Positions 1 through 12,087 of a stretch of DNA of 64,000 nucleotides are shown here, piece after piece. Made by a program: the position numbers and the translations under genes. The notes beneath the pieces are model-generated. The model worked only from the letters and a program-made list of their open reading frames with translations. It searched no databases and was not told the DNA's origin. Origin of the DNA: Ostrinia nubilalis (taxonomy: Eukaryota > Arthropoda > Insecta > Lepidoptera > Crambidae); assembly GCF_963855985.1 (NCBI RefSeq), contig NC_087095.1, positions 8,132,001-8,196,000 of the forward strand, in the 5' to 3' direction. Every line of letters starts with the position of its first letter. The first letter of the stretch is position 1.

Positions 1-1158
1 AAGACTATCGTGGCACTAAAAACCTAACATAATTCTCAATTTACTGTAAAATATCAATGTAGAGTCAAGAGTTTGCGAAAAAACAAAGTCATAGGTTCCC
101 AGTGCTCTGCAAAATTCTTGGGAGAATTGAAAGACATATTTTTATAAATAATTGTTTGGTAGTGTCTAACCAACTGTTTCGCAAATCTTGCCAAAATTTA
201 TTTAAAAAAAAAATAAAGATTTAATTTAAAAACAAGATTAGTTTTTTGTATATGGCGCGTGCCTGAATTACAAATGCAGTGCCTCAGTTGATTTAAAATT
301 ACAATTTTATGATTAAGAGCTGACAACAAAAGTAATGTAAACATTATATGACACAAATTTAATCAGAATCAGAATGAATATTAAATGTAACCCAAATAAC
401 CTTTCTTTGTGTTTCATAAAATTACCGAACAAAAGAAGATCTTAATTTATGAAATAAGAGTTGATGTTTTTACAACTACAGGGGTAGTTAAAAATATACA
501 AATAAGATAATGGTTTTTTTAATGGTATTATAATTTTAATTATTGATAATTCAAGAGACTTTTGAAGCTTCCTGTGATTGCCAAGTACGAATGCAATACC
601 TAAATGACTGACTGAAATGACAATCCTTCATGGATTTAAGTTTTATGTCTTTAGTAATAAAGATTAAAATCGTTAGAGGATTTCGTCAGTTGCTGCCTAT
701 ATTGATGTGTTGACGACTGTATAATAAATGTGATATTTTTAGATTAAATATTAAAGGGTAATATTAAGATTGTAATTTATGTAAGTATGTACCTATTTCA
801 TAGTTAGTAATGGATTTGAATTAAGTTTTAATAAATATATTGATATTATTAACATTTTCATACCATGTTTGAGCATACGAGAATAGGTAAAAATGTAATA
901 TGGTTTAGGTACAATACCGAAAGTAGTAATGTATAGACTGATGGGTTTTTGTATTGTGAAATCTTGCCAAAACAAAATAAAGCATTTATGAATTAAAAAA
1001 AAAACTCATAAGTCTTTTATTTATTTTGTCATAAATATGACTAATTTTATTCCGAGATTTTCTATTTTTCCTAGAAATTTATTTTTCTAATTAAAAAGGA
1101 CAGTAAGGACACACCTTAGTGAGTAGGTACTTACTATGTATAAAGACATTTAAAGATA
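1..1158. other. AT-rich intergenic DNA, no gene seen
   Basis: No open reading frame with recognisable protein similarity, no inverted termini and no tandem repeat stand out here. The short ORF on the - strand at 793-975 is in low-complexity AT-rich sequence and has no recognisable motif. Confidence 0.6.
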
Positions 1159-1261
1159 ACTAAAATAGAAAGACACGGGCTTTTTTAACGCGAAATTTAA
1201 TTTTATGACTGAGAGACCGTCACGTTTCGCGTTAAGTACCGTGTCTTTCTATATTTTAGTT
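1159..1261. repeat. Palindromic MITE-like repeat
   Basis: Two arms are near-perfect inverted copies: AACTAAAATAGAAAGACACG at the left and CCGTGTCTTTCTATATTTTA at the right. Inner arms also pair (TTAACGCGAAA with TTTCGCGTTAA). The unit is about 103 bp with a loop of about 30 bp. It resembles a small non-autonomous DNA transposon; no target duplication was clear and the superfamily is unknown. Confidence 0.6.
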
Positions 1262-4240
1262 GAAATGGAACGCGACAGTTTAAAATCTTACATTTCAATT
1301 TTGTCTAAAAATATTGTTTTCGTTCGTTTTAGCCAATTGACATCCTGGTTGCTGGACCAATGATTTCCAAAAAGTTCATAGAAGAAAATAAACATTTTCG
1401 GTGTATTTTATTTACGTACGTAAGTTAGAGATCTCTGTGGTAACGATACCAGTTTATTTCGCCATCACTTGTATCTAACATTTTATGGAAACCTGTAAAT
1501 TGTACTACACCTTAATGCGGGTGGGTAGTGAAACATCATAAAAGAAGGCAATTTTTCACTTAAGAAGCATCGTCGTAAATCCGCCTGAAGTTGGTGGGAA
1601 TTAAGTGCACTTTTGTTGTTCGCATCTTGGCCCCAGAAAATGAAACATGATGGAATTTTTGGCCTCGTAAGAATTGCCTTGTTCCAGTCAAGAGGAAGAT
1701 GGGTAGTGCGGCCAAAAGTTATGAGTTCTGTTGGTAATCTATCGACAGTTGAGAAATTAATAGGTCTTTAATTTAATTATACTTTTAGCTAGTTTTAATT
1801 ATTCAAAACAAGTCATCTTTGGAATATATTATGTGCATTACGAGATTTTATGAGACGAATTACCATTTTGATAAATTATGCACAATTTGTTTTTATTATA
1901 GGTACCTAAGTAAGTACATGGTCTACATGGATCATCATGACTCTAAAGTTACATAACTAATTTGGAAAAATAATATTGTGTAGATTATGAAACATTATCT
2001 AGTATCTGATCTGTCATCAGACTTCTTTACTCATTTCATTGATAATGCTTGACCTTTTTCATAAATTTTGTCGTCATACTAGGTCAGATTATTATCGTGA
2101 CACTCATAATAATATTTTGGCAGCCAGTTTTTCAAACTACAGCGAAAATTATTTTGTTTGTAAAATAGTAGATAGGAAAAAATACTTAAGTATCTTTAAT
2201 CAGCACCATATATCGATAGTTGTACACCGAGTCACATCACTAAGATAACGCCTAACGTTTTATTTTATATCCTTTGTACAAGAACATGGAGTTGCGTTAT
2301 TATTTTATTTAGGCGCCGCAAAAACTCGGACGTGTTGGCTTGGCCTGCATTTATTGCTTTACATGATTCATGGTGCCCATAAATCTATACACGTATAGTG
2401 AAGTTGTTTGTTAAAGCTTGGAAGGTTTTTTTATCATGTTTCATTTTTTGACAAAGGATGAAATGTATTTCGAGGAATATTAAAGCTTAACTATGCAAAT
2501 TATGCCATTCTAAAATACGTCCTTAAGCGAGTCCGAATTTTATTTTATTTTCTTTATTGGGAGAACACACAGCTTAGTATATAACACCCTTCAAATTCCT
2601 GCGTGGAGATACTTAATAAAATTACCTACCTACTGCATGAAAAGTCATGTCAAATACTCTTACATAAAATTTTGGCTCGCGACATTCTAAAGGTCATTCA
2701 TTCCTACTGTGAGTGTGTCATGTTTAACTGTGGATTAATTTATGGAAGATTTCTTCCCAACAATAAAATAACATCCATAAAACCTTAAAGACGAATCGAA
2801 TTTAAGTCACTAATTTTCGGAACCGATCCTCATTAATCATTGATCAATTAATTTATGCAAGTCTTTGTAAAGTTTAACTCTTCTTTCATTCTTTGATTGG
2901 CGTGAGATCGTAAAATAAAAGCAAACTTTCCTAAAAGGATGATAATATTTCACTTTATTTCATCGTAGATTGGGACAAATATATTATTGATTATAAGAGT
3001 TAATAGCAATAAAATTGTTAATCTAAATCATGAGCATTTTTTTAAATATACTCGAAGACGAAAATTCTCGTCCCAGTATTGATGGAATATTTTATGTGTA
3101 ATTTCAACAAGGACCTCAATTCAAAATTTTTGGAAAAGTAGAGTACGGAGAGTGTCTTTGTATCCCAAAATTGCTTTATAATTCGACAACTCCAGTAAGT
3201 TACTTTAATTTAATTATTCAATTTCCAGGGATGTAAAGGTTTTTTTGTTTTTTCTTAAGCACCTGTCGATGGTTAATTAAACACAGTGATATTTTATAGG
3301 TAATCATTTTTAGTAAATTTTAGTTATTATAGTAAATAAAAATTAGTACAGTCGCCACCAAAAGTCACACAACGCGGAACAGCTTTGAAACGCCGTACCG
3401 AGACTGCCCCCATTTCCTTTCAAAGGGTTTACACACAAAACAAGAGTGCAGAATCAAGTTAAAGCGAAGGGCCAAGATTAATTACTTCCAGTAAGTATGC
3501 AATCACCTTTACGACCTTACGAAATTAAACATAAACTCAAAGATTCCAATAGAGTAACCTTTGCGGAGTCCATTAACAAGACCGACCGAGGTGGCCATTT
3601 TATAAACTTATTTGTAATAATCTACAATTCAAATTTAACGAAAACTTCCTTCTGGAAACTCGGGCGCGGAATTTACATTATGTATTGCTCAAGGTTTTTG
3701 GGGAGTGTTTCGGAATTTTCATATGTAAACATTTGTAATGCAAAGTGCTACTAATTAAGTGCTGGCAGAGGGCAAGACAATTAAATCTATACTGTCTATT
3801 AATTAATTATAAATGCGAAGTAACTTGTTATCTTTGACAGAAAATAAAAGACTGCGTTTACGAACAGAGGTTTCCTTTCCATTTTTTTTTTATCTTCGGC
3901 ACTTTTTCGATTTTGGTTAAAGTACCTAATAATGTGCTCACAGTTTTTATTGAACTTCGAAAGTTCTGAGCTTCCTTTCCATTAATTACAGTACTATTTA
4001 GTTGAAAAATCACAAATCGTACTAGTGAAATCAATGAGCACAGCAATGGCGGATTGTACCATAGACAAAAGACATACAGATTTGTAATCTATGATGGGAC
4101 GCTGTTGTACTCTATGACTCACTTGGTAATGCTTGTCGATTTGTTTGCCTTTTACGTTTGTTTTGACGCCTAATTTAAGCCGCCGTAGTAAAATTATGGT
4201 ATAGATAGAGACACCTAAATTGTACATCTAGAGTAATATA
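1262..4240. other. AT-rich intergenic DNA, no gene seen
   Basis: Short ORFs (for example 2039-2248, 2603-2788, 3497-3754) have no recognisable domain and typical AT-rich random composition. No transposon termini were identified. Confidence 0.55.
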
Positions 4241-4428
4241 GGGGAGACCGAGGAGAGTTGTGCCATTGTCGACTTTTGGAAACTTATTAAATGTCAGCGA
4301 GCACGCAACAACACGTATTTGTTAGCTCGAGACTTGAACTAAAACGCGCACTGTTACGAGCTCGCTAGTAGGTACATGTTAATACGTTCCGGAAAATCGA
4401 TGATCTCACAACTCTCCTCCGTCTCCCC
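4241..4428. mobile_element. TA-flanked MITE with GGGGAGACCGAGG inverted ends
   Basis: The left end GGGGAGACCGAGGAGAGTTG and the right end CAACTCTCCTCCGTCTCCCC are inverted copies with one mismatch, each flanked by TA (4239-4240 and 4429-4430). The 188-bp element has no coding capacity. The TA duplication fits the Tc1/mariner/pogo group. The terminal sequence is closely related to the ends of the 31895-33356 element and, more distantly, to those of the 30871-34374 element, so all three may share a transposase source. Confidence 0.8.
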
Positions 4429-4824
4429 TATTGCCGAGAATTGATACGAGCTTGCTATGTTATTTAATAAATTCCTTTGGTTCCCTTATACCACACTAGA
4501 GCATGATATTAAATCCGAAAAGGTTATTGGGCAAGGTGACACCGTCTGACCTTCGTGATCTGCGGTCAGAGAAAACAAACCATCTGGATAATAACATTAG
4601 CGTTTATATTTACGATGAAATAGAACTTATTGTATTGAAAATACGCCCTTACGCTAAAGTAAATCAAACATGTCTAGTTACTTTTCCAGATGAATTCGGC
4701 GGCATTGTGTCTAGTTATTTTATGATATGGTAGTTACCTCCCCATGATGGATTTTATAAATAAAATATAATAAAATACATTTAGGACTTAACGTTTGATG
4801 AAAAACAGATCTCAGAGTGACTAA

Positions 4825-4940
4825 TGCCCGTTTTCACAATCAATCCCTAATTTTTAAGTGACCCCTATGGTAACACATATCAGGAATTTTGTTTTCATAG
4901 GAGTGACTTAAGAATTAGGGATTGATGGAGAAAACGGGCA
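4825..4940. mobile_element. Palindromic MITE, PIF/Harbinger-like
   Basis: Terminal TGCCCGTTTTC and GAAAACGGGCA are perfect inverted copies, and the arms continue inward (ATCAATCCCTAATT-type block). The element is flanked on both sides by TAA, which matches the TWA target preference of PIF/Harbinger. It is 116 bp and almost fully palindromic. The superfamily call rests only on the 3-bp target duplication. Confidence 0.7.
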
Positions 4941-4943
4941 TAA

Positions 4944-6692
4944 AAGTGCCCTTGGACGAAAACCTAGTTAAATATTACACTAAATCGATTCATCGTCCCC
5001 AACATGTTGCAAACTGAAAAAACTTTCAAGCGCCGCTAAACTTTGACAAAGTTAAAGTTGAGTTTAAAAGCTCAGTAAAATACCATTATTGAATCTCTGG
5101 GGAAAACTTGAGCATACAATTTCTTATTCTATTATAAATAACGTCGTAACACACATTGAATCTTCGCCTTTAAAGAAAAGGAGATTACTCGTACTACGTA
5201 ATATGTATTTGCAAAAAAGAAGTCAAAGGCTTTTTCACTTACACAGTTTTTTCAGCGCTTATAATCTTTTATTAGCGCGTAACGCCTTCTGCCAGATGCA
5301 TTATCTCATTAAGTGCCCAGAAGCACTAAGTATCTGCCTACTTAATATAATATTGTGTACCTAATTTTACTTATAGTTACCGCCTACGACTTTCAAGGAA
5401 TTAAGTTTCGCAAAAGTAGCTCGCGTGTAAACTCTTGCTAATGCTCGAACGTTAATCTGAACCGGCCCTTATAAGTCACACTTTCTGCCCAGCGGGAAGA
5501 TTTATCTCAAGTGACCTAACCTTTTCAATGAAAACTCTATTATAGGATATCGATAAAACAGTATTTCATTTCAATAAAAGTTACGACTTCCGATTAACGA
5601 TGGGTGCTAACCGAACGCCATTTCATAGTGAACTTAAAACAGATTAGTTTTCCCGGCACCTACATAACCCGTCTAATGGACAGGGCACCATAAAATACTT
5701 ATTGTTGTGGATTTTACGGTTGCTGTGATGGTTCCATTTTTATATTTCATTCCACGGTCTATGGGATACGTTAATTGAACTTTAACGGTCCAAGAAATGG
5801 GACATTATTGACTTTTGCAGGGCTCACATAGTAAGTAAGGGTGCAGACACACGACGTACCGACTCGATACCATGAATTTAATAAGTGAAAAAAGGATTTC
5901 ACTCGGAATCCTTTGGCCACTGCTTTTGCCGGTTATTGACTCTGCTTTGAGGTCGTCCTAGCCTTTGTCTGCTTTGAGCTGTGTGCTGTGTTGTTGATGC
6001 CCGAAGGCAATATTAAACAAAAGTATCTTATCAGCAATAAAATGTACATTCAGAGGTAAGAGGAATGCGTCTCTGGGCTATTTGTATTTTTAATGTCGAA
6101 ACATAGTCCCGATCAATTAAATTTCAGGAATAGAGAGGTTGTACCGTGTCAATGCTCTGAATATTATGTTACATACGTCGAAATCAAAAAAGTTTTTCAC
6201 ATTATTAAGGACGTCGCCATTAGACAAAATGGTGTCAATTTTCTAGGCCTTGTTAGTGAGATATTCAGGTTTATGTGCCACGGAATAAAGCATAACTTTA
6301 CGTAGCTTGTTGTGTATGAAATATAAACACAACAAACTACAGTATCATGTGTCCTGCTCCTTATTTTAAGGGTAAAGCCGCGCGTTGTAACGGGTAATTC
6401 GAACACTATTTGTCTTGGGCCCGGGACGCCCACTGATTGATTCACTGGTTCACTCACTGTATCTTTTCAGACCACACTATTTTTCGGTTTGTTTATGTAT
6501 TAGTTTATTTGATAGAAATGGATGATTTTGATTTGGAAGAAAACAATAGACTGGTAAAAACCTAACTAAACGGTCTACAGATTTCAAGACCTTTCAAGGT
6601 TAAAAAGATCTTTTTAGAAAATAGAAGAAATAATTAGTCAAATAATGAAAGAAATGGCTTCAGCTTCAACATTTTTATTTGTATTATTATTA
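4944..6692. other. AT-rich intergenic DNA, no gene seen
   Basis: ORFs at 5089-5364 and 6093-6305 (+) and 6197-6457 (-) have no recognisable family features. No element ends were identified. Confidence 0.5.
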
Positions 6693-6887
6693 TCTTACTA
6701 ATATTATAAATGCGAAAGTTTGGATGTCGGGATGTTTGTTGCTCTTTCACGCAAAAACTACTGAACGGATTTTGATGTAACTTTACAGTATTATTGTTTA
6801 TAACCCTGAATAACATATAGGCTATAATTTTTGACGATCTGTGACAAACTAAATTTCACGCGGGTGAAGCCGCGGGCAAAAGCTAGT
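6693..6887 (+). mobile_element. Lep1-type non-autonomous Helitron
   Basis: It begins TCTTACTAATATTATAAATG and ends CGCGGGCAAAAGCTAGT, with the typical internal blocks CTACTGAACGGATTTTGATG and TTTCACGCGGGTGAAGCCGC. These ends match the lepidopteran Lep1 Helitron-like family (5' TC, 3' CTAG, no terminal inverted repeats). About 195 bp, no coding capacity, apparently full length. Confidence 0.8.
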
Positions 6888-7917
6888 GAATAATAAATTC
6901 AAGTTTCCAGTGGCTCCATGTCCATGATAAATGATAAGTAACAAAATTGATATCTAACAGCTTTATGTAACCTACACGTTTTTCGAATCGAGAGCCTCCT
7001 CCTTTTCAAAATAAAAACTATAATAAACACTCGCAATCGGGTAAAAATAAATAAACCCTAGTAAGTAAATGATAGAGGGGAGAGGGTAAATATTTACGTG
7101 TGTTGTTTCAAAGTACATAGGTAAATGTACCTATGTTTTAATTGAACATTCCTTTCGAATCTCATGAGAGCTCAGTGGATACGAATATTTTGTAATTCAT
7201 TGCATCAAAATTTTACAAAGCCATAGAAATAATCTGTTTTAGTATCATTTATAGGTTTTATAAAATTGACAAACTTTTCAACGCTGGTATCAACACCAAT
7301 TTTTTTTCAAGAGCAGCTGAAAATGAAAATAATTTACTTATTTACTGCATCTTTTATGTCATTCTGGCTTCTAAACTAGTGTAAATTATATTTCAGCAAC
7401 CAAATAGGTAGCTACTTATGCATTGATTTTTCTTTTAAGATTTTATTAAGACAAATAGGTATATACATAATCTCTTTTACAGAATACTCAAACAAAATCG
7501 TGTATTTCCCCATCACGTGCCCGTCAACTCAGTGCCTGAATATCTGTTATACGTGCGATAAACTTTAAAGGCGAACTTTTACACAGCGAAGAGCTCACGT
7601 ACCACCATCCCAACTACGTGGATTATGTTGTCACTGGAAAATTACACTTATAATACAAAGTTATTTGGAGAATCATATTTAAATGGACTGGTTCCCACTA
7701 CTTCAAAGAACCGTTTGATCTTTGAGCTTTTGCTATGTAAATAAATAAGTAACAGATTTAGAGAATGACAATTTTTTTTGCCTGTGTGTGACAACATAGG
7801 ACATTATAAAGCTTTGAGCCTAATCATTGTAACCAAGTATTTAATGTTAATACATTTTCTTTAGTTATAAAATGTGGGAAAACTCAAAATCACAAGTCAG
7901 TTAGGTTGTACTTTAAA
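6888..7917. other. AT-rich intergenic DNA, no gene seen
   Basis: No recognisable coding sequence or repeat ends. A short inverted pair around 7110-7135 (ACATAGGTAAATGTACCTATGT) is a local palindrome only. Confidence 0.5.
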
Positions 7918-8060
7918 CTAGCTTTTTCTCGCGGTATCGCCCGCGTGAAATTCAGTTTTTCGCAGGTTGTGATAAATTGTAGGCTATTATGATAGCAATA
8001 ATACTGTGAAGTTTCTTCAATTACTAGTTCGAACTCTACGATTGTGCAGTTAATTAACAT
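7918..8060 (-). mobile_element. Decayed Lep1-type Helitron fragment
   Basis: CTAGCTTTTTCTCGCGGTATC followed by GCCCGCGTGAAATTCAG is the inverted 3' end of the Lep1 family (compare the end of the 6693-6887 copy). Similarity fades towards 8060 and the usual 5' end is missing, so this is a diverged or truncated copy. Confidence 0.6.
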
Positions 8061-8664
8061 TGTATTACACTGAAAATTCAACTTGAAACATAATTCCAAC
8101 AATATGAATAGGTAATAATTAAAGTCTACATTCGAATTAAAACTTTAAATGTAATGAAACCGGTTAATTTTGCAGCTATTTTCGCTTCCAGAACTTCACA
8201 AACACGATGTTTGCAGATAATCTCCTTGATCATATGTTAATTCGAAACTAATCCCTCGGGCGTGGATTCGACTTTACTGGGACTTTACTAGAAGGATAAT
8301 AACAGAAATGTATTTAACGCCATAATTCTACGACAAAAATAAATTTGTTTCTGAAATGTTAAAATTGTCACGTTTAACAGTCAATGACTTATGCTAAGGT
8401 CATTGACTTTGTTATCGTAATCATATGCAGCGGTAATTTTGGTAATTGATTTTGCTACCTAATTATGTAATTGTGTCTTAATCGAGGACAGGACCTATTG
8501 ATATCGAGTTTTCTACACTGTTTAAGTTGCTCTGTATTACAAAATATAACATCATCTAAACATTATTAACACGTGGCTTTCCAACCCATTTGGTCAGCTG
8601 TGTTTATGCCTCCATTAAAATTGGCTTGGTAAATTTGAGAATGATGATGCTGAATGTTTGCCCA
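8061..8664. other. AT-rich intergenic DNA, no gene seen
   Basis: No recognisable coding or repeat structure. The last eight bases (8657-8664, TTTGCCCA) are the left target duplication of the adjoining hAT element. Confidence 0.5.
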
Positions 8665-10728
8665 CAGGGCCGGATTAACCATCTCGGGGCCCCTAGGCAC
8701 AGCTCGTTTCGGGCCCCCCTTTTTTTTTGTCGCGGAAGAAATGCTTTGCGCACCGTCACCACTGCCGAGGGACAGGGTGGTGTGTGGGACTCAAAAGGAC
8801 GGGGTATACACACTAAAACCTCCACGGCGTTCCGTCATCGCCCAAGTCCAAGTGTCGCGAGTGTCCGGCCGTAGCCTTAGACTTCTGCGACACCACCGGC
8901 GACAGCTCGCCTACACGGCGGACCCTACACGACGCCGACGGGAATGGCCCGAAACGCCAAGCCGTTCCCATTAGACGGAGGTGACAAGGGTGCCCCCGCA
9001 CCCTCGGCCTGCTGGCCGCCACCTGGAGGGAGAGTAGAACGATCGTACAACCGCATTCTCCACCCCCTTCTCCGCCTGTGGAGCGATGAGGCGAGAGGAT
9101 CGTACTTCCGGTCGCGCTCCGCTGCCTCTTTCTGAAGGATGACCTCTTCGCAAAAGGAGGCGACCGCCATCCAGCATCCTTCACTTCCTAGCATGGCGTT
9201 GACCAGGCTCGGAAGCAAAAGATCCCGGCCCACGACCGCAGTGAGGACACGGCGCTACTCCTCCCAGCTTGTGCAGACCGCGAGGGTGTGCTGCACCGTG
9301 TCATTCGCCGCGTCGCATTTGTGGCACAGCGGGGATTCCTCTCGCCCGATCCTATTCAGGGACGAACTGAAGCAGCCATGCCCGGTCGAGGAACCCGTGC
9401 GGTCGTTCCAACCATTGGTCCAGAACAGGACCAATGGCGTCCAGATTGCGGCGGCCAAACTGCACGCGAGTCATGTCTTCCTTCCAGCGGTCGATCATGA
9501 TCTCGCGCTCTTCCTACTTGACGGCACCGCGCCGTTCCGGGGCCGGGCGCTTTTCACGCGCCTTCTGGCCTGCCATCCAGTGATAGATAACAAACAAGAC
9601 TCCAGCTTCTAGCTCCCAATGAGGAGTACCAGCGAGGACGCACGCCGCAGCGTGCCCTACCGTTCGGTAGGTCCTTGAGACTTTCTGCGCTATGGGCCTA
9701 TGGCCCGCTGGGGCCTGCGAGAAGGGCGGCATTCTCCCTCTTGTTGAGTGCGTCCGCCCAGATTGAGGCGCCATACAGCGCCATGCTCCTCAGAACGCCG
9801 GCATAAAGTCGACGACACCTCGTTTGTGGCCCTCCCAAATTCGGGATAAGCCAACTCAGTGCGCCGGCTGCCTTGAGGAGGCGTGGCGCTAGTCCGTTGA
9901 AGTGCGGGCTAAAATGCCACCTCCCGTCAAGCGTGAGGCCCAGATATTTCATCTTTGACGTCAATCCTAACGTCCTCAACCACAATGTGGGCGTCGGGAG
10001 GGCCCAGAAAGAAGAGGGCCTCAGTCTTCTCCAGCGCGACTTTCAGCCGAAGAATGTGCCGCCCGCTGACACCAGCCGTGCCGCGGCCCCAAATGTCTTC
10101 CCCCGGGCAGTGACCAGAGTGTCATCCGCATAGCATATGAAACTCATGCCCGCGAGAAGGACGCCCCGGAGGAGCCAGTTGAAGCCTAGGTTCCACAAGA
10201 GTGGACCGAACACCGAACCCTGCGGAACCCCGCTGGCTACGCCGCACCGTTAGATCTGCTGGCTGTCTCTGTTAACATACAGGACTTCGCGATTCCGTAA
10301 GTAATCGGCCAGCAGCGCTCGAAGTTACTGACACTGATGCACTCTGTGATGTTGAAGTGCCTAGAATATGGTGAAATGAGGGATGGTATTAAAAGCGTTG
10401 GCTATATCGAATGATACAGCCAACACACCCTCAGTCACCCCTCTCCCTAGCCTCCGCAGTGAGGCTTTTTAGCCTCTGAAGGGTGTCGACGGTCGACCTG
10501 TCATGTAAACCAAAGCAGTAATGCCAACGTTACGAAAATGAATTAGGTTCCACAATATCGAAATAATTATGACGATTGAATGTGTTTAAGGTGGTTTGAG
10601 TTTTGTTACATAAAAATAATCTTTAACATTATTTTTTTTTTTCATTTTTTATTCGGGAGTGCTGGGCCCCTGGTTATAGTGGGCCCCTAGGCACTGGCCT
10701 AAAGTGCCTTATGGATAATACGGCACTG
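8665..10728. mobile_element. hAT-type MITE interrupted by an R1-clade LINE
   Basis: The left end is CAGGGCCGGATTAACC and the right end, inverted, is CAGTGCCGTATTATCC: imperfect terminal inverted repeats of hAT type. Both sides carry a perfect 8-bp duplication TTTGCCCA (8657-8664 and 10729-10736), diagnostic for hAT. The interior contains a reverse-oriented LINE fragment at about 8719-10530. Without it the element would be only about 250 bp, so the simplest reading is a short MITE that later received a LINE. No hAT transposase is present. Confidence 0.85.
8719..10530 (-). pseudogene. 5'-truncated R1/TRAS-clade LINE, broken ORF2
   Basis: On the - strand this is the C-terminal part of a non-LTR reverse transcriptase in several frames. 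In order: STVDTLQRLKSL and AVSFDIANAFNTIP near 10420-10520, YADDTLVTA (catalytic box) near 10110-10150, YLGLTLDGRWHFSPHF near 9900-9960, the zinc-knuckle-like block SPLCHKCDAANDTVQHTL near 9270-9350, then a C-terminal tail. The T tract at about 8719-8728 would be the poly(A) tail. Frameshifts and stops break the frame and the 5' half is missing, as expected for a dead 5'-truncated copy. GC content is much higher than in the surroundings. The clade is inferred from motif style. Confidence 0.85.
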
Positions 10729-10989
10729 TTTGCCCAGCCATAAAAGTAGCAGATTATAATTGAAATTCATTTTTGCAAGCAAATGTGCAAGGTGTACCGT
10801 GTACATCTTCAATATTACATGAAATATTCATAAGTGCCGCAGACCACGCTGTAGGTTTGCTATTAATTTGGTGGTTTCTCGAATCCTTGCCTAAGTAATT
10901 AACATTTCCATATAATTATAATCAGAAGACATTGATTATACAATACAGTGGCACAATGTAGGAGGAGTAAACCGTCTTGAGACTGACCA

Positions 10990-11210
10990 GGCTTAGTAGA
11001 GTAAAGACTTTTATTTCGTTTCAACCGAATCCCGTCCACTGCTGGACAAAGTCTTCCCCCACAGATTTTCACAACAACCGGTCAGGTCATTCAAGTGCTT
11101 CTTGCGTGCGACCTTCACCAGATCATCGGTCCACCGAGTAGCAGGTCTGTCTACAATACATTTTCGGTGCCGCTGTCGCCATTCGAGAACTTTTCCCTAA
11201 CTGGCATCAG
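10990..11210 (-). pseudogene. Fragment of a LINE-encoded C-terminal region
   Basis: Read on the - strand it gives KVLEWRQRHRKC then RPATRWTDDLVKVAR, a block common at the C-terminus of RTE-type and related retroelement proteins in Lepidoptera. CCACTGCTGGACAAAGTCTTC nearby is the usual 3' tail motif inverted. No complete ORF. The family call is tentative. Confidence 0.55.
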
Positions 11211-11621
11211 ATCCACATGCTTTGGACCTTTATGTATTTAAACTATTTGCATTGTGCACTAAAGGCGAGCATAAGTTCAATGTACCCATTGAAAATATCA
11301 TAAAACCAGTTTTATGATACAGTTTCAAACGTAAAAAATTTCAATATCTACGAATTCACGTACGGCGAATCTCATAAAACGGCAATGATCCGTGTAAGCA
11401 AACTTGTACACGCTGAAATCGAAAATTGATCACTAACAAGACTACGGGCTTCAATATTGCGAACGATTTATCAACGGGGTGCGCGTCTGGATCACTAGAG
11501 ACAGGCTTTTATCGCCAGTGTCACGCACACGAATAACTCCGAAATACTCCATACACAAAATTTGGCAATGCTGTGACCAAAGTTTTTGCGAGTTCGTTAT
11601 AAATTGGTTCTTATTAAAAAC

Positions 11622-11650
11622 GGGCAAGTTAAGAAGTTCTTAACTTGCCC
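11622..11650. repeat. Short near-perfect palindrome
   Basis: GGGCAAGTTAAGAA is followed by its inverted copy TTCTTAACTTGCCC. The 29-bp hairpin has an almost absent loop. It may be the edge of a repeat or a collapsed foldback; function unknown. Confidence 0.6.
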
Positions 11651-11689
11651 TTCCCTACTTAAGAGCTTCGAGCTCCAACGTTTTTAGGG

Positions 11690-12065
11690 TTCCGTAGTCC
11701 TGACAAACCCTTATAGTTTCATTATGTCCATCTGTCTGTCCGAGGTTTTGCTTGGAAACTATTGTCACTAGAGAGCTGCAATTTTGTGGAGGTATGTATA
11801 TGTATTAGTTACGTCGACAAAGTGGTGGAACAAAATTTTGATTTTTTTTTATGTTAGCTCCCCTACATGTAAAGTGGGTATGATTTTTTTTCATCTTCTA
11901 CCCCATCGTTTGGAGTATCGTATCGTTGGATAGGTTTTTTAAAATGGTTTAGGGGTTTCTAAGACTTTTTTCGATTTAGGGATCCATTTGTTAAATATGA
12001 AAGTTTAAAGTGCCAGTTTTTGTTCGAATAGGGCGTCCCTCCGCTCTCTAAAAACTAAACTGTTG
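11690..12065. repeat. Dispersed repeat beginning AGGGTTCCGTAGTC
   Basis: The blocks AGGGTTCCGTAGTCCTGAC, CCATCTGTCTGTCCG, AGAGAGCTGCAATTTTG and TATCGTTGGATAGGTTTTTT are arranged as in a widespread lepidopteran interspersed repeat I recognise by pattern. No ORF or clear terminal repeats. I cannot assign a class. Confidence 0.45.
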
Positions 12066-12087
12066 GCTTGAAAAATTTATCATAACA

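Noticed and set aside
8590..10133. Several overlapping GC-rich ORFs on both strands
   Set aside because: The + strand and mixed-frame ORFs are shadows of the LINE relic whose RT motifs read on the - strand.
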